Shown here one piece after another: positions 1 through 10,964 of a stretch of DNA of 64,000 nucleotides. Within the stretch, counting starts at the first letter, position 1. Every line of letters begins with the position of its first letter. Source of the stretch: Enterococcus mundtii. Its GTDB lineage: Bacteria > Bacillota > Bacilli > Lactobacillales > Enterococcaceae. Below the pieces are notes generated by a model. It ran no database searches. It worked only from the letters and a program-made list of their open reading frames with translations, and had not been told where the DNA came from. Position numbers and translations under genes: made by a program. The DNA lies in NCBI RefSeq assembly GCF_003957375.1, contig NZ_CP025473.1, positions 641,001 through 705,000 on the forward strand. The letters are read 5' to 3'.

Positions 1-42
1 AATACTAATTATTCTGAAAATTTCGATAAAGGGGTACGGAAG

Positions 43-1710
43 ATGAAAAAGAATTTAACTTTTGGAGTTGTGGCCTTATGTGGGCTTGTGCTTGCTGGTT
101 GTTATGGTGGCAGCAGCGCAGATACAAGTGGTAGTGGTTCTTCAAGCAGTGGATCAGCAGATGGAGGAGGCGTCTTCAACTTAGTAGTACCTCAAGAAAT
201 GCCATCAGCCGACTTATCGGTTGCAACAGATACAATCAGTTTTACTGCACTAAATAATGTGTATGAAGGAATCTATCGTTTGGATGAAGATAGTAAACCT
301 CAACCAGCCGGTGCCAGTGAATTGGCTGAAGTGAGTGAAGATGGATTGACTTATAAAGTCAAATTGCGTGAAGACGCAAAATGGTCAAATGGGGAGCCTG
401 TCACAGCAGCTGATTATGTATACGGTTGGCAACGTACGGTAGATCCAGCGACGGCATCAGAATATGCGTATCTTTTTGCACCAGTTGAAAATGCTGAAGC
501 AATCACAGCAGGCGACAAAGACAAATCAGAATTAGGCATCAAAGCAGTTGGTGATTATGAATTGGAAATCAAATTAGCCAAACAAACACCATACTTCCAA
601 TACTTACTTGCTTTCCCTTCATTCTTCCCACAAAGTCAAGCGGTGGTTGAAGAACATGGAGATGCGTACGCATCATCAAGTGACAACGCAGTATACAACG
701 GACCATTTACTTTAGCTGATTTTGATGGACCAGGTACTGATACAGAATGGACGTACAAGAAAAACGAAGAGTACTGGGATAAAGATGCAGTTAAATTATC
801 AGAAATCAAAGTCAGTGTCGTAAAAGAATCTTCTACTGCATTGAATCTGTTCAAAGATGGACAAGCAGATGATGTTATCTTATCAGGTGAGTTAGCACAA
901 CAAAATGCGAATGATCCAGCTTATACGTCAGTTAAAGAAGCACGTACAAGTTATATCGAGTTCAATCAAAGAGAAGATGATTCACCATTCAAAAATGTGA
1001 ACTTAAGAAAAGCCATTTCTTATTCAATCAACCGTGAAGCATTAGTGAAACAAGTTATGGGTGATGGTTCAGTGGTTTCAACAGGCTTGATTCCTGCAGA
1101 CATGACTAAGAACCCTGAAACAAATGAAGATTTCGCAGCAGAAGCCGGCGAATTAGTATCATATGATCAAGACAAAGCAAAAGAATATTGGGAAAAAGCG
1201 AAGAGTGAATTAGGAATCGACTCATTAGAATTTGAATTGATGGCATCAGATGACGACTCAACGAAAAAAGTGATCGAATATATCCAAAACTCTATCCAAG
1301 AAAACCTTGACGGTGTGAAAGTAAAACCTACACCAGTACCATTCTCTGTTCGTTTGGATCGTTCATCTTCTGGTGATTTTGACACAGTATTAGGTGGCTG
1401 GGGCGCAGACTATGCTGATCCAAGTAGTTTCACTGACTTGTTTGTAACAGGTAACTCTTACAACCGTGGTCAATGGTCAAATGCAGACTATGACAAAGCT
1501 GTTGAAGCATCTGCTTCTAAAGATGCTGGTGACGAACAAGCGCGTTGGGCTGACTTACAAGAAGCGAATAAAATCATCGCTGAAGATATGGGTGTCGCTC
1601 CAATTTACCAAAAAGCTGAAGGTCATTTAGTTAATCCAAAAGTCAAAGGTATCGTTCATCATGCTGCTGGCGCATCATGGGATTACAAATGGACATATAT
1701 TGAAGAATAA
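43..1710 (+). CDS. oppA: Oligopeptide ABC transporter substrate-binding lipoprotein
   Basis: The 555-residue product is an extracellular peptide-binding lipoprotein that delivers oligopeptides to the OppBC membrane channel. A short N-terminal hydrophobic segment ends in the lipobox L17-A-G-C20, so Cys20 should be lipidated. A Ser/Gly-rich linker follows, then a full-length SBP_bac_5 fold with typical blocks such as WSNGEPVTAADYVYGWQR and LRKAISYSINREALV. The AAGGGG-type ribosome site lies about 8 nt before ATG. oppBCDF follows about 0.5 kb downstream, separated by an antisense gene, so oppA may have its own promoter left of the window. The signal peptide core resembles the precursors of enterococcal sex pheromones (see findings). 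Family assignment is secure; peptide specificity cannot be read. Confidence 0.95.
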   Translation: MKKNLTFGVVALCGLVLAGCYGGSSADTSGSGSSSSGSADGGGVFNLVVPQEMPSADLSVATDTISFTALNNVYEGIYRLDEDSKPQPAGASELAEVSEDGLTYKVKLREDAKWSNGEPVTAADYVYGWQRTVDPATASEYAYLFAPVENAEAITAGDKDKSELGIKAVGDYELEIKLAKQTPYFQYLLAFPSFFPQSQAVVEEHGDAYASSSDNAVYNGPFTLADFDGPGTDTEWTYKKNEEYWDKDAVKLSEIKVSVVKESSTALNLFKDGQADDVILSGELAQQNANDPAYTSVKEARTSYIEFNQREDDSPFKNVNLRKAISYSINREALVKQVMGDGSVVSTGLIPADMTKNPETNEDFAAEAGELVSYDQDKAKEYWEKAKSELGIDSLEFELMASDDDSTKKVIEYIQNSIQENLDGVKVKPTPVPFSVRLDRSSSGDFDTVLGGWGADYADPSSFTDLFVTGNSYNRGQWSNADYDKAVEASASKDAGDEQARWADLQEANKIIAEDMGVAPIYQKAEGHLVNPKVKGIVHHAAGASWDYKWTYIEE

Positions 1711-1734
1711 TCTGTCCTAAAAAGAAAAAAGAGC

Positions 1735-1761
1735 GTCTGGGATGTTTAATAAATCCCAGAC
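1735..1761 (-). terminator. Intrinsic terminator for the antisense membrane gene
   Basis: A 9-bp perfect stem (GTCTGGGAT/ATCCCAGAC) with a 9-nt loop is followed on the minus strand by CGCTCTTTTTTC. On the plus strand the U-tract is poor, so it mainly serves the gene at 1803-2147, though it could weaken read-through from oppA. Confidence 0.7.
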
Positions 1762-1802
1762 CTCTCAATTTTCTGATCCTAGTTATTCTTTTGGCCGTTC
1801 AT

Positions 1803-2147
1803 TTAGACAAGTGAAATGAGCGCAAAGACAATCGAAAACACAAGCAAAATTCCAGCGATGATCAGCCAAAAGGTATACATACCGTAGCTGACCGAAGATA
1901 GGGAAGTAAATTCTGTTTTTTCCTTCCGGTTTCTCGTTCTTGCTAAGTGAAACGAACGTTGAAAGTGATCAAAGAAACCTGAGGAGAACACCCATAAAAA
2001 TCCGCCGATAATCAAAAACGGCAACGCACATAAAAATAAATCATTGGATAATTGAAGAAGGGTCAACTGATCAGTCAAAGCATTTTTAAGTAACACGAGG
2101 ACGATCACTAAACCGGCAAACAAATAAGGACGATATTTTTTTTTCAT
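1803..2147 (-). CDS. Small membrane protein, DUF3899-like
   Basis: The 114-residue product has an N-terminal basic stretch, two close hydrophobic segments (about residues 8-25 and 35-57), a charged cytoplasmic loop (FHLARTRNRKEKTEF) and a last membrane segment. This is the pattern of the DUF3899 family of unknown function. A clear GGAGCAAAAAAATG-type start precedes it on the minus strand. It lies antisense between oppA and oppB, which is unusual for an otherwise collinear opp locus. Nothing in the sequence shows a role. The family name is from recall of the pattern and is less certain than the gene call. Confidence 0.75.
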   Translation of the reverse strand: MKKKYRPYLFAGLVIVLVLLKNALTDQLTLLQLSNDLFLCALPFLIIGGFLWVFSSGFFDHFQRSFHLARTRNRKEKTEFTSLSSVSYGMYTFWLIIAGILLVFSIVFALISLV

Positions 2148-2227
2148 TTTTTTGCTCCTTTATCATTGATTCATTAAATAATGTAGCGAAACATTGATCA
2201 GAAGTCAAAAGCTAGGGGGAAACATTC

Positions 2228-3169
2228 GTGAATAGTTATATAAAATATGTATTAAAACGCGTCTTCTTTATGGTCATCACACTTTGGTTGATTGCAACCA
2301 TCACATTCTTTTTGATGCAATTATTACCTGGTACACCTTACACAAACCAGGAACGTTTAAGTCCTGAAACAATTGAAATGTTGAACAAGCAAGTTGGTTT
2401 GGATAAACCAGTCATCGTTCAATATGGGATCTATCTTTCTAATTTGCTCCAAGGAGATTTTGGTATCTCTTTCCAATTCAAAAACCAACCAGTTGCTAAC
2501 TTATTAGCAGGACGAGTAGGACCTTCATTACAGCTTGGTCTACAAGCAATCATTTTCGGAACTTTCTTTGGAACGATCCTAGGAACAATCTCAGCAATGA
2601 AACAAAATACATGGGTCGATACGTCTTCTACATTAGTCGCGATCTTAGGCCGTTCTATCCCTAACTTTGTTTTTGCTGTATTGTTACAATACATTTTTGC
2701 CATCCAATTTCGTGTATTGCCGATCGCAAAATGGGATGGGTTCATGTATACGATTTTACCAACGATTGCACTAGCCATGTCGCCATTAGCAGACTCTGCT
2801 AGATTCATACGAACAGAAATGGTCGAAGTCTTGCATAGTGATTATGTCGAATTGGCTCGAGCAAAAGGCTTGAGTCGTTGGGAAATTGCATTCAAACATG
2901 GTCTACGTAATAGTTTGATCCCGTTGATGACCTTATTAGGCCCATTAGCAGTCGCGTTGATGACTGGTTCATTAGTTGTCGAAAATATCTTTGCTATTCC
3001 GGGTATCGGTGAGCAATTCGTTAAGTCGATCACAACAAATGACTATCCAACGATCATGGCTGTCACGATCTTGTATTCATTTATGTTGATCTTAGTTATT
3101 TTAGTCGTGGATCTATTGTACGGACTAGTTGATCCGAGAATCCGAGTTTCTGAAGGGAGTCGAAGCTAG
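2228..3169 (+). CDS. oppB: Oligopeptide ABC transporter permease OppB
   Basis: This is one of the two membrane subunits of the oligopeptide importer, 313 residues with six predicted membrane segments. The BPD_transp_1 coupling-loop motif reads about EMVEVLHSDYVELARAKGLS, and the C-terminal block contains VVDLLYGLVDPRIR, typical of OppB/DppB. The start is GTG, with AGGGGGA 8-14 nt upstream. The stop is directly followed by the oppC ATG, so the two are translated together. It pairs with OppC and is driven by the ATPases OppD and OppF. Confidence 0.95.
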   Translation: MNSYIKYVLKRVFFMVITLWLIATITFFLMQLLPGTPYTNQERLSPETIEMLNKQVGLDKPVIVQYGIYLSNLLQGDFGISFQFKNQPVANLLAGRVGPSLQLGLQAIIFGTFFGTILGTISAMKQNTWVDTSSTLVAILGRSIPNFVFAVLLQYIFAIQFRVLPIAKWDGFMYTILPTIALAMSPLADSARFIRTEMVEVLHSDYVELARAKGLSRWEIAFKHGLRNSLIPLMTLLGPLAVALMTGSLVVENIFAIPGIGEQFVKSITTNDYPTIMAVTILYSFMLILVILVVDLLYGLVDPRIRVSEGSRS

Positions 3170-4213
3170 ATGGAACTGATACCTAAACGCTACGAAACAA
3201 TTGCAGAAATTCCTGCAGATGAATTTTTACCGTTACAAAAAAATACAGAAGAAGAACGTGAAAAAATCGAAGCTCCTTCACTGAATTTTATTCAGGATTC
3301 TTGGCGTCGATTGAAGAAAAACAAAGCGGCTGTTATTTCCATGGGACTACTGATCGTGATCATCTTTATCTCGATCATCACGATTTTCGTTTCACCCCAT
3401 GATCCAACCGCTCAAAATGTCGATTACATCAACTTACCACCACGTATTCCTGGTATCAATATCGACGGACTAAACGGAAAAGCAATGGTTGCGGGTGAGT
3501 TAGTCGATAAATATGCGCAAGCCAATGTTCCCGCAGATGTGAACTACTTTTTAGGAACAGATGGTCTAGGTCGTGATGTGTTAAGCCGTTTGTTCATGGG
3601 AACGCGAATCTCTCTATTGATTGCCTTCATCGCTGCATTACTAGATGTAACGATCGGTGTTGCCTATGGTTTGATCTCTGGTTTGTTAGGTGGTCGTGTG
3701 GATAATGCAATGCAACGTTTCTTAGAGGTCTTATCTGGAATTCCTAACTTAGTCGTAATGATCTTGATGTTAGTCGTTTTTGAACCAGGGATCTTCTCGA
3801 TCGTGGCAGCGATGGCGATCACGAACTGGATTCCGATGGCTCGGATCGTTAGGGCACAAACATTGAAATTAAAAGACCAAGAGTACGTGTTAGCAGGAAT
3901 GACATTAGGTGAATCCAAATGGAAAATCGCCTTCAAGCATATCTTGCCAAACATTTCGAGTGTGATCATCATCCAAATGATGTTCAGTATCCCATCAGCG
4001 ATTTTCTTCGAAGCTTTCTTAAGTTTCATCGGCCTAGGCTTGACACCACCTTCTGCTTCATTGGGAACGATGTTGAGTGATGGCTACAAAACATTCTTAT
4101 ACTTGCCGTACCTATTATGGATACCGGCAGCAACTTTATCGGTGATCATGATTGGTTTCAACTTATTAGCAGATGGCTTACGTGATGCCTTTGACCCTAA
4201 AATGAAAGAGTGA
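3170..4213 (+). CDS. oppC: Oligopeptide ABC transporter permease OppC
   Basis: The 347-residue second membrane subunit has a long cytoplasmic N-terminus (about 45 residues, rich in Glu/Lys), one membrane segment, an extracellular insertion, and then the permease core. The core contains VRAQTLKLKDQEYVLAGMTLG, the ABC coupling loop. The C-terminus [16 protein letters not shown] is diagnostic of OppC/DppC. The ATG follows the oppB stop with no gap, and the stop overlaps the oppD start (GTGA). Confidence 0.95.
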   Translation: MELIPKRYETIAEIPADEFLPLQKNTEEEREKIEAPSLNFIQDSWRRLKKNKAAVISMGLLIVIIFISIITIFVSPHDPTAQNVDYINLPPRIPGINIDGLNGKAMVAGELVDKYAQANVPADVNYFLGTDGLGRDVLSRLFMGTRISLLIAFIAALLDVTIGVAYGLISGLLGGRVDNAMQRFLEVLSGIPNLVVMILMLVVFEPGIFSIVAAMAITNWIPMARIVRAQTLKLKDQEYVLAGMTLGESKWKIAFKHILPNISSVIIIQMMFSIPSAIFFEAFLSFIGLGLTPPSASLGTMLSDGYKTFLYLPYLLWIPAATLSVIMIGFNLLADGLRDAFDPKMKE

Positions 4214-5301
4214 GTACGATGACGAAAATTCTTGAAGTAAAGAACTTACAAATCTCCTTTGATACCTATGCTGGAAAAGTCCAAGCAATTCGAGGCGTCG
4301 ATTTTCATTTGAACAAAGGTGAAACATTGGCCATCGTTGGCGAATCCGGTAGTGGGAAATCCGTAACGACTAGAAGTATCATGCGATTATTATCAAGTAA
4401 CGCATCAATCGATTCTGGTGAGATTTTATTCAAAGGACAAAACCTTGTTGGTAAAACAGAAAAAGAAATGCAAAAGATTCGTGGGAAAGAAATTGCGATG
4501 ATCTTCCAAGATCCGATGACTTCATTAGATCCAACGATGACGATTGGTAAACAAGTAGCAGAATCTTTACGTAAGCATAATAAAGTATCGAAAAAAGAGG
4601 GGCAAAAAGCCGCTTTAGAATTATTGAATCTTGTAGGGATCCCGGAGGCTGAGAAACGCATCCATAGTTATCCTCATCAATTTTCAGGGGGACAACGGCA
4701 ACGGATCGTGATCGCGATCGCGTTGATATGTTACCCAGAAATCTTGATTGCAGATGAACCAACGACAGCCTTAGATGTGACGATCCAAGCACAGATTTTA
4801 GAGTTGTTGAAAAAAATCCAATCAAAAATTGACACGTCGATCATTTTTATCACCCATGATCTTGGTGTCGTAGCGAATGTCGCTGATCGAGTAGCAGTGA
4901 TGTACGGTGGGAAAATCATTGAAGTGGGTACATCTGAAGAGATTTTTTACAATCCACAGCATCCGTATACATGGGGCTTACTTGGCTCGATGCCTACATT
5001 GGAAAGTGGCAATGAACGCTTATATGCAATTCCAGGTTCTCCACCAGATTTATTGAATCCGCCAAAAGGAGATGCCTTCTATCCACGAAATGAATTTGCA
5101 TTGAAAATCGATGCGGAACAAGCACCACCGTTTTTCGAACTATCACCAACACACCAAGCAGCTACTTGGCTATTAGCCCCACAAGCTCCAAAAGTGACAC
5201 CGCCAGAAGAGATTCAACGGCGCTGGGCGATTTTTCAAGAAAAACAAAAAGCACATGGCCAAGGGGGATTGAACAATGAACAAAAAACTGCTCGAGGTTA
5301 A
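4210..5301 (+). CDS. oppD: Oligopeptide ABC transporter ATPase OppD
   Basis: The 363-residue ATP-binding subunit has Walker A GESGSGKS (residues 44-51), signature FSGGQRQR, Walker B ILIADEP and the H-loop FITHDLGVV. The C-terminal oligo_HPY region ([12 protein letters not shown] onward) is the peptide-transporter mark. The GTG start overlaps the oppC stop by 4 nt; an in-frame ATG at 4219 is an alternative start, and neither has a strong ribosome site, which suggests coupling. The last 26 nt overlap oppF. Confidence 0.95.
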   Translation: MSTMTKILEVKNLQISFDTYAGKVQAIRGVDFHLNKGETLAIVGESGSGKSVTTRSIMRLLSSNASIDSGEILFKGQNLVGKTEKEMQKIRGKEIAMIFQDPMTSLDPTMTIGKQVAESLRKHNKVSKKEGQKAALELLNLVGIPEAEKRIHSYPHQFSGGQRQRIVIAIALICYPEILIADEPTTALDVTIQAQILELLKKIQSKIDTSIIFITHDLGVVANVADRVAVMYGGKIIEVGTSEEIFYNPQHPYTWGLLGSMPTLESGNERLYAIPGSPPDLLNPPKGDAFYPRNEFALKIDAEQAPPFFELSPTHQAATWLLAPQAPKVTPPEEIQRRWAIFQEKQKAHGQGGLNNEQKTARG

Positions 5302-6229
5302 AGGCTTAAAACAGTATTTTAATGTAGGAAAGAAAAATGAAGTCCATGCGGTGAATGATATCAGTTTTCACATCTATGAAGGGGAAACATTCGGCTTAGT
5401 TGGCGAATCTGGTAGTGGAAAGTCAACCACAGGTCGAACGATCATCCGTTTGAATGAACCAACGGGTGGCGAGATTTTATTTGATGGGCAAGATGTGACG
5501 AAATTAAAAGGCAAACAAGCCATGACAAAGTTTCGTCATGAAGTCCAAATGATTTTCCAAGATCCATATGCTTCATTAAATCCAAGAATGAAAGTACGAG
5601 ATATCATTGCAGAAGGAATCGATGTCAATGGCCTAGCTAAATCACCCGAAGAGCGTGCAGAAAAAGTCAACGAGTTACTAAAAACAGTTGGCTTAAATCC
5701 TAGCCATGGCACACGCTATCCTCATGAATTTTCAGGGGGACAACGCCAACGGATCGGGATTGCACGAGCATTAGCAGTCAATCCGAAGTTTATCATTTGT
5801 GATGAACCAATCTCTGCTTTAGACGTATCGATCCAAGCCCAAGTGGTCAATCTTTTACAAGATTTACAAAAAGAGCAAGGATTGACTTACTTGTTTATCG
5901 CGCACGATTTATCCATGGTAAAACATATCAGTGACCGTATTGGTGTGATGCACAATGGCTTGTTGCTTGAGATGGGAACCAGTGAAGAAATCTATAATCA
6001 TGGAGTGCATCCATATACGGAAAGCTTACTATCAGCGATTCCATTGCCTGACCCTGATCATGAACGTCAACGTCGCCGGATCAAGTATCAACCTGAACCA
6101 GACGATGGACAAATCCGCACGTTACGCGAAATTGCTCCTGAACATTTTGTATACGCAACAGAACAAGAAGTTGCTTATTATGCGAAAAAATTAAAACGGC
6201 AGAAAGAAGCCTTGCTAGTCGCAAACTAG
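5276..6229 (+). CDS. oppF: Oligopeptide ABC transporter ATPase OppF
   Basis: The 317-residue second ATPase has Walker A GESGSGKS (43-50), signature [10 protein letters not shown], Walker [13 protein letters not shown] and the H-loop FIAHDLSMV. The start ATG at 5276 lies inside the oppD end, with AAGGGGGA 7-13 nt upstream. It is the last transporter gene of the operon; the gene for the TnpB-like protein follows after 12 nt with its own ribosome site, so the two are almost surely cotranscribed. In Enterococcus, oppF is one of the genes reported to sit beside nuclease-dead TnpB homologs. Confidence 0.95.
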   Translation: MNKKLLEVKGLKQYFNVGKKNEVHAVNDISFHIYEGETFGLVGESGSGKSTTGRTIIRLNEPTGGEILFDGQDVTKLKGKQAMTKFRHEVQMIFQDPYASLNPRMKVRDIIAEGIDVNGLAKSPEERAEKVNELLKTVGLNPSHGTRYPHEFSGGQRQRIGIARALAVNPKFIICDEPISALDVSIQAQVVNLLQDLQKEQGLTYLFIAHDLSMVKHISDRIGVMHNGLLLEMGTSEEIYNHGVHPYTESLLSAIPLPDPDHERQRRRIKYQPEPDDGQIRTLREIAPEHFVYATEQEVAYYAKKLKRQKEALLVAN

Positions 6230-6241
6230 GGGGAGAAGCCG

Positions 6242-7249
6242 ATGCTAAAAGCCTTTAAATTTCGAATCTATCCCACTGATTCACAAAAACAGTGGTTGAT
6301 CCAAACATTTGGTTGTGTGCGTTTCACTTACAATCATTTATTAAAAGCCAGACAGGCGTATTATTTAGAAACACAAGAGATCGATTATACGCTGACACCA
6401 GCTTCTTTAAAAAAGCAATATCCGTTTTTAAAGGAAGTCGATAGTTTAGCCTTAGCGAATGCCCAATTAAACTTGGATCGTGCATTTCGTAATTATTTTA
6501 AAGGACGCGCAAGCTTTCCCAAACTAAAAAATAAAAAAAGTATTTGGCAGTCGTATACGACGAATAATCAAAAAGGAACAATCTATTTAGAAGAAACATA
6601 CCTTAAATTGCCAAAGCTAAAAGAGAAAATTCGCATCCATGCCCATCGTCCGATTGAAGGAACGATTCGTTCAGCAACGATCTCATCTCGATACAACGAG
6701 ATCTTTTATGTCTCCTTGCTCTGTGAAGTTCCCCCAAAGACGATGAAAGCGTCAAATAAATGGATCGGGATAGCCTATGATCCAGATCGTCTAGTGGAGA
6801 TGTCCACACCACTTGACATCACGATTCCAAAATTCAAACAAGTTGATCAACAACTCCTGCGGGCAAAGAGAAAGCTTGTGATCAAAGGACGATCAGCACA
6901 GCATCGACGCACACACGTTGAAAGAGTAAAAAATTATCAAAAGCAAAAAAGGAAAATCAAAGACCTTTATTTAAAACAAAAATTTCAACGAGAAGACTAT
7001 TTAGAACAAATTTCAGGAACAGTGATTCGTCATTATGATTATTTGTTTGTCGAATCGATTTCAGCAGATTGTCCGGAAGGCGATTTTTCTATCCAAGACT
7101 GGCATAAGCTATTAGCAAAGCTCCAATATAAATCGCAATGGTATAGCAAAAAGTTAGTATTGATCGATATGAAAGAACAAACAAATCCTTCCACAAATAA
7201 AAAGAGTCTGGAATTAATTGAAATCGGGAAGCAAGTCCTGTTTGAATAA
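6242..7249 (+). CDS. tldR: TnpB-like nuclease-dead repressor (TldR), oppF-associated
   Basis: The 335-residue protein keeps the TnpB/OrfB N-terminal fold (KAFKFRIYPT; FTYNHLLKARQAY; FKGRASFPKLKNKK), the RNA- and DNA-binding part. The RuvC site is broken. The usual GIDxG Asp is Ala178 in GIAYD; the middle Glu survives (E271 in VESIS). The Cys4 zinc finger and the last Asp block (DRDxNAA) are missing: where CxxC is expected the protein reads QTNPSTNKK and then stops. It is also shorter than active TnpB (about 370-400). No partner tnpA or IS ends flank it. The ORF is intact, with AGGGGGA before ATG. Work published in 2024 (Wiegand and colleagues, from memory) described such proteins as guide-RNA-directed transcription repressors, one clade being linked to oppF in enterococci. 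The repressor function here is inferred from that family. Confidence 0.88.
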   Translation: MLKAFKFRIYPTDSQKQWLIQTFGCVRFTYNHLLKARQAYYLETQEIDYTLTPASLKKQYPFLKEVDSLALANAQLNLDRAFRNYFKGRASFPKLKNKKSIWQSYTTNNQKGTIYLEETYLKLPKLKEKIRIHAHRPIEGTIRSATISSRYNEIFYVSLLCEVPPKTMKASNKWIGIAYDPDRLVEMSTPLDITIPKFKQVDQQLLRAKRKLVIKGRSAQHRRTHVERVKNYQKQKRKIKDLYLKQKFQREDYLEQISGTVIRHYDYLFVESISADCPEGDFSIQDWHKLLAKLQYKSQWYSKKLVLIDMKEQTNPSTNKKSLELIEIGKQVLFE

Positions 7250-7345
7250 AAAACTGGTAGGGGCGCCAGGGTTCGCCTTGCTAATAAAAAACATCTATTG
7301 TTTTTGTTTCTAGGAATTTCTTTCAGAGAAGCTCACTAATTATGA
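7230..7345 (+). ncRNA. Candidate TldR guide RNA (scaffold end plus guide)
   Basis: At the 3' end of tldR, AGCAAG (7230-7235, inside the ORF) can pair with CTTGCT (7277-7282). Inside it, CTGG 7254-7257 pairs with CCAG 7266-7269 and GGCG 7262-7265 pairs with CGCC 7274-7277; the two helices interleave, which is pseudoknot geometry. TnpB omega-RNAs have a similar compact pseudoknotted scaffold overlapping the ORF end, with the guide at the 3' side. The guide would then begin near 7283 (AATAAAAAACATCTATTG). Boundaries and guide length are inference. Confidence 0.55.
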
Positions 7346-7351
7346 CAAACC

Positions 7352-7392
7352 AAAAAAGAGGAGAAGAGCATTCATGCCCTTCTCCTCTTTTT
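7352..7392. terminator. Bidirectional intrinsic terminator
   Basis: AAAAGAGGAGAAG and CTTCTCCTCTTTT form a long GC-containing stem around an AGCATTCATGCC-type loop, with A- and T-tracts on both sides. It ends the opp-tldR-guide RNA transcript on the plus strand and overlaps the stop of the Nudix gene on the minus strand. Confidence 0.85.
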
Positions 7393-8212
7393 ATTCTGTA
7401 TGTCCAGGTTTTAATTGATAGATCTTTGAGGGACGTCCGATACCGACAGGACGTTCACCGATTTCATCGAAGTATTGTAACATGGCTTTTTTGAAATTGG
7501 AATGATCGATCATTTTAAAATCGATCCCTAAGAATTTAGCGAATACTTTGCGTGCTTCTGTGATCGTGAAGTCTTTTCCTAGCACTTGAAGCACTTGGGG
7601 TTCATGTTCCATTTTGTTGACGACACGGTTGAAGGCTTTGACAATGATCTCGCTATGGTCAAAGGCTAATGTGACTTTGCCAGAAGACTCGCTCGTCGTC
7701 AAGTCTAGAGTGATTGCTACATCCCCACTTGATAGATTCAGTTTGTTTGCATTACGTTCAAGTGAAAACCACTGCACTTCTTTGGCATCGTCTCCAGCGA
7801 TCAAAGGTTCTTCACCGATAAAGGCGAGATAGCTGACTGTCACGACCCAGCCACGAGGATCACGATTCGGTGTACTGAAGGTATGCAGCTGTTCAATATT
7901 TTCTTCGGATATGATGACGCCTGTTTCTTCTTTTGTTTCTCGCAAGACGCTGGCACCAGTCGATTCATTTTTTTGGACGAATCCGCCGGGAAGTGCCCAA
8001 GAATTTCGGTAAGGATGACTTTTACGTTGGATAAGTAAAACTTTTAATTGATCTTCTTCTTTGTTGTAGCAGAGTAAAACGATATCGACTGTCAATGAAG
8101 GTTTTTCATATTCAGGACGTTCTTGGTCTTGGTACCAAGATAAGAAATCAGTTTCAGAGGCCTCTTGTTCATAATATGTTTTTTCTTCTTCTTTTGAATG
8201 AAAATGTTCCAC
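7391..8212 (-). CDS. Nudix-domain transcriptional regulator, NrtR-like
   Basis: The 273-residue protein has a Nudix domain (about residues 40-170) with an intact Nudix box, G77x5E83x7R91E92xxE95E96xGV. A C-terminal winged-helix region (about 205-270) follows, ending in RPVGIGRPSKIYQL, the usual NrtR-type tail. NrtR proteins use a Nudix-like domain to sense ADP-ribose or related nucleotides and control NAD metabolism or pentose genes. The intact box leaves hydrolase activity possible. GTG start with GGAGGTGA 6 nt upstream. It stands alone, convergent with tldR; its target genes are not evident here. Confidence 0.85.
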   Translation of the reverse strand: MEHFHSKEEEKTYYEQEASETDFLSWYQDQERPEYEKPSLTVDIVLLCYNKEEDQLKVLLIQRKSHPYRNSWALPGGFVQKNESTGASVLRETKEETGVIISEENIEQLHTFSTPNRDPRGWVVTVSYLAFIGEEPLIAGDDAKEVQWFSLERNANKLNLSSGDVAITLDLTTSESSGKVTLAFDHSEIIVKAFNRVVNKMEHEPQVLQVLGKDFTITEARKVFAKFLGIDFKMIDHSNFKKAMLQYFDEIGERPVGIGRPSKIYQLKPGHTE

Positions 8213-8303
8213 TTTCTCACCTCCTGTTATGTTAAGGTACTTTTTACTTTATTGTAGCAGAATCTCCCTGAAAACCAAATATTTCTAGACAAATAAATCC
8301 AAC

Positions 8304-8582
8304 TCAGAGTTGAAAAAGAAATGGTAAGAGTAGATTAAATAGGAAGAAAAGCAAATAAAAAGGGAGAAGTTTCTGTTTTTCTTCTCGAATGGCGAAAAAT
8401 CCACAGAGGACGATATATCCTGCTAGGATCACTCGAAGGATCAAAGTGAGCAAAAGAAAAGTATTTAATTGCCCATGTAGATTGAAATAACCATACAGGT
8501 GTAAATAGTAAAAACTAAATAATAGATGGATGAGGGAAAGTAAAGCAATGCTGATAATCATTCGTTTGTGTTTTTTTGTCAT
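8304..8582 (-). CDS. Small hypothetical membrane protein
   Basis: About 92 residues with a basic start (MTKKHKRM) and three hydrophobic segments: IISIALLSLIHLLFSFYYL, a stretch around LILRVILAGYIVLC, and the C-terminal FYLLFFLFNLLLPFLF. I chose the ATG at 8582 over an upstream TTG because an AAGG element sits about 10 nt before it. It lies between the Nudix gene and the metG promoter, transcribed away from metG. I do not recognise a family. Confidence 0.55.
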   Translation of the reverse strand: MTKKHKRMIISIALLSLIHLLFSFYYLHLYGYFNLHGQLNTFLLLTLILRVILAGYIVLCGFFAIREEKQKLLPFYLLFFLFNLLLPFLFQL

Positions 8583-8784
8583 TAGTCTCAAAACCTTTTC
8601 TTATATGATATTGCTTATTATAGCATGTTTGTAAAGTAAAAATGTGAGAGTAGACGATCCTGAAAAAAAAGGAGTAAGAGGGTGGGGAGAGAAGGAAGTG
8701 GATCATCACGATAACGTGAGTTCTTTATAAATGTTTTCATGAAGGGAAAGGACATCTTTACATTTCGGGAGTTATCAAAAAAAG

Positions 8785-8813
8785 CTAACAGCGTATTCAT
8801 TTTATGGTATACT
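8785..8813 (+). promoter_or_regulatory. metG promoter
   Basis: CTAACA (8785-8790) and TATACT (8808-8813) are spaced by 17 bp, 4/6 and 5/6 matches to the vegetative hexamers. The start site would be near 8820, giving a leader of about 40 nt. That is too short for a T-box, so metG is not T-box controlled here. Confidence 0.65.
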
Positions 8814-8844
8814 AGCAAGGAAACGAATTCGCACCATGCGATAA

Positions 8845-10869
<2,025 letters not shown>

Positions 10870-10881
10870 TCAATGACTGTT

Positions 10882-10924
10882 AAGAACTATTCTAAGCAAA
10901 TAAGCTTAGAATAGTTCTTTTTTT
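10882..10924 (+). terminator. metG intrinsic terminator
   Basis: A 16-bp perfect stem (AAGAACTATTCTAAGC / its complement) with a 6-nt loop runs into seven Ts. Confidence 0.92.
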
Positions 10925-10964
10925 GATAGGGTTACTTTTCATGGATCTATAAAAATAAAACTAA

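Noticed and set aside
4430..4825. 131-residue minus-strand frame
   Set aside because: Shadow of oppD; no ribosome site and implausible composition.
6242..7249. Active IS605/IS1341 transposon element
   Set aside because: RuvC Asp and zinc finger are lost, no tnpA or element ends are visible, and it is tightly packed behind oppF.
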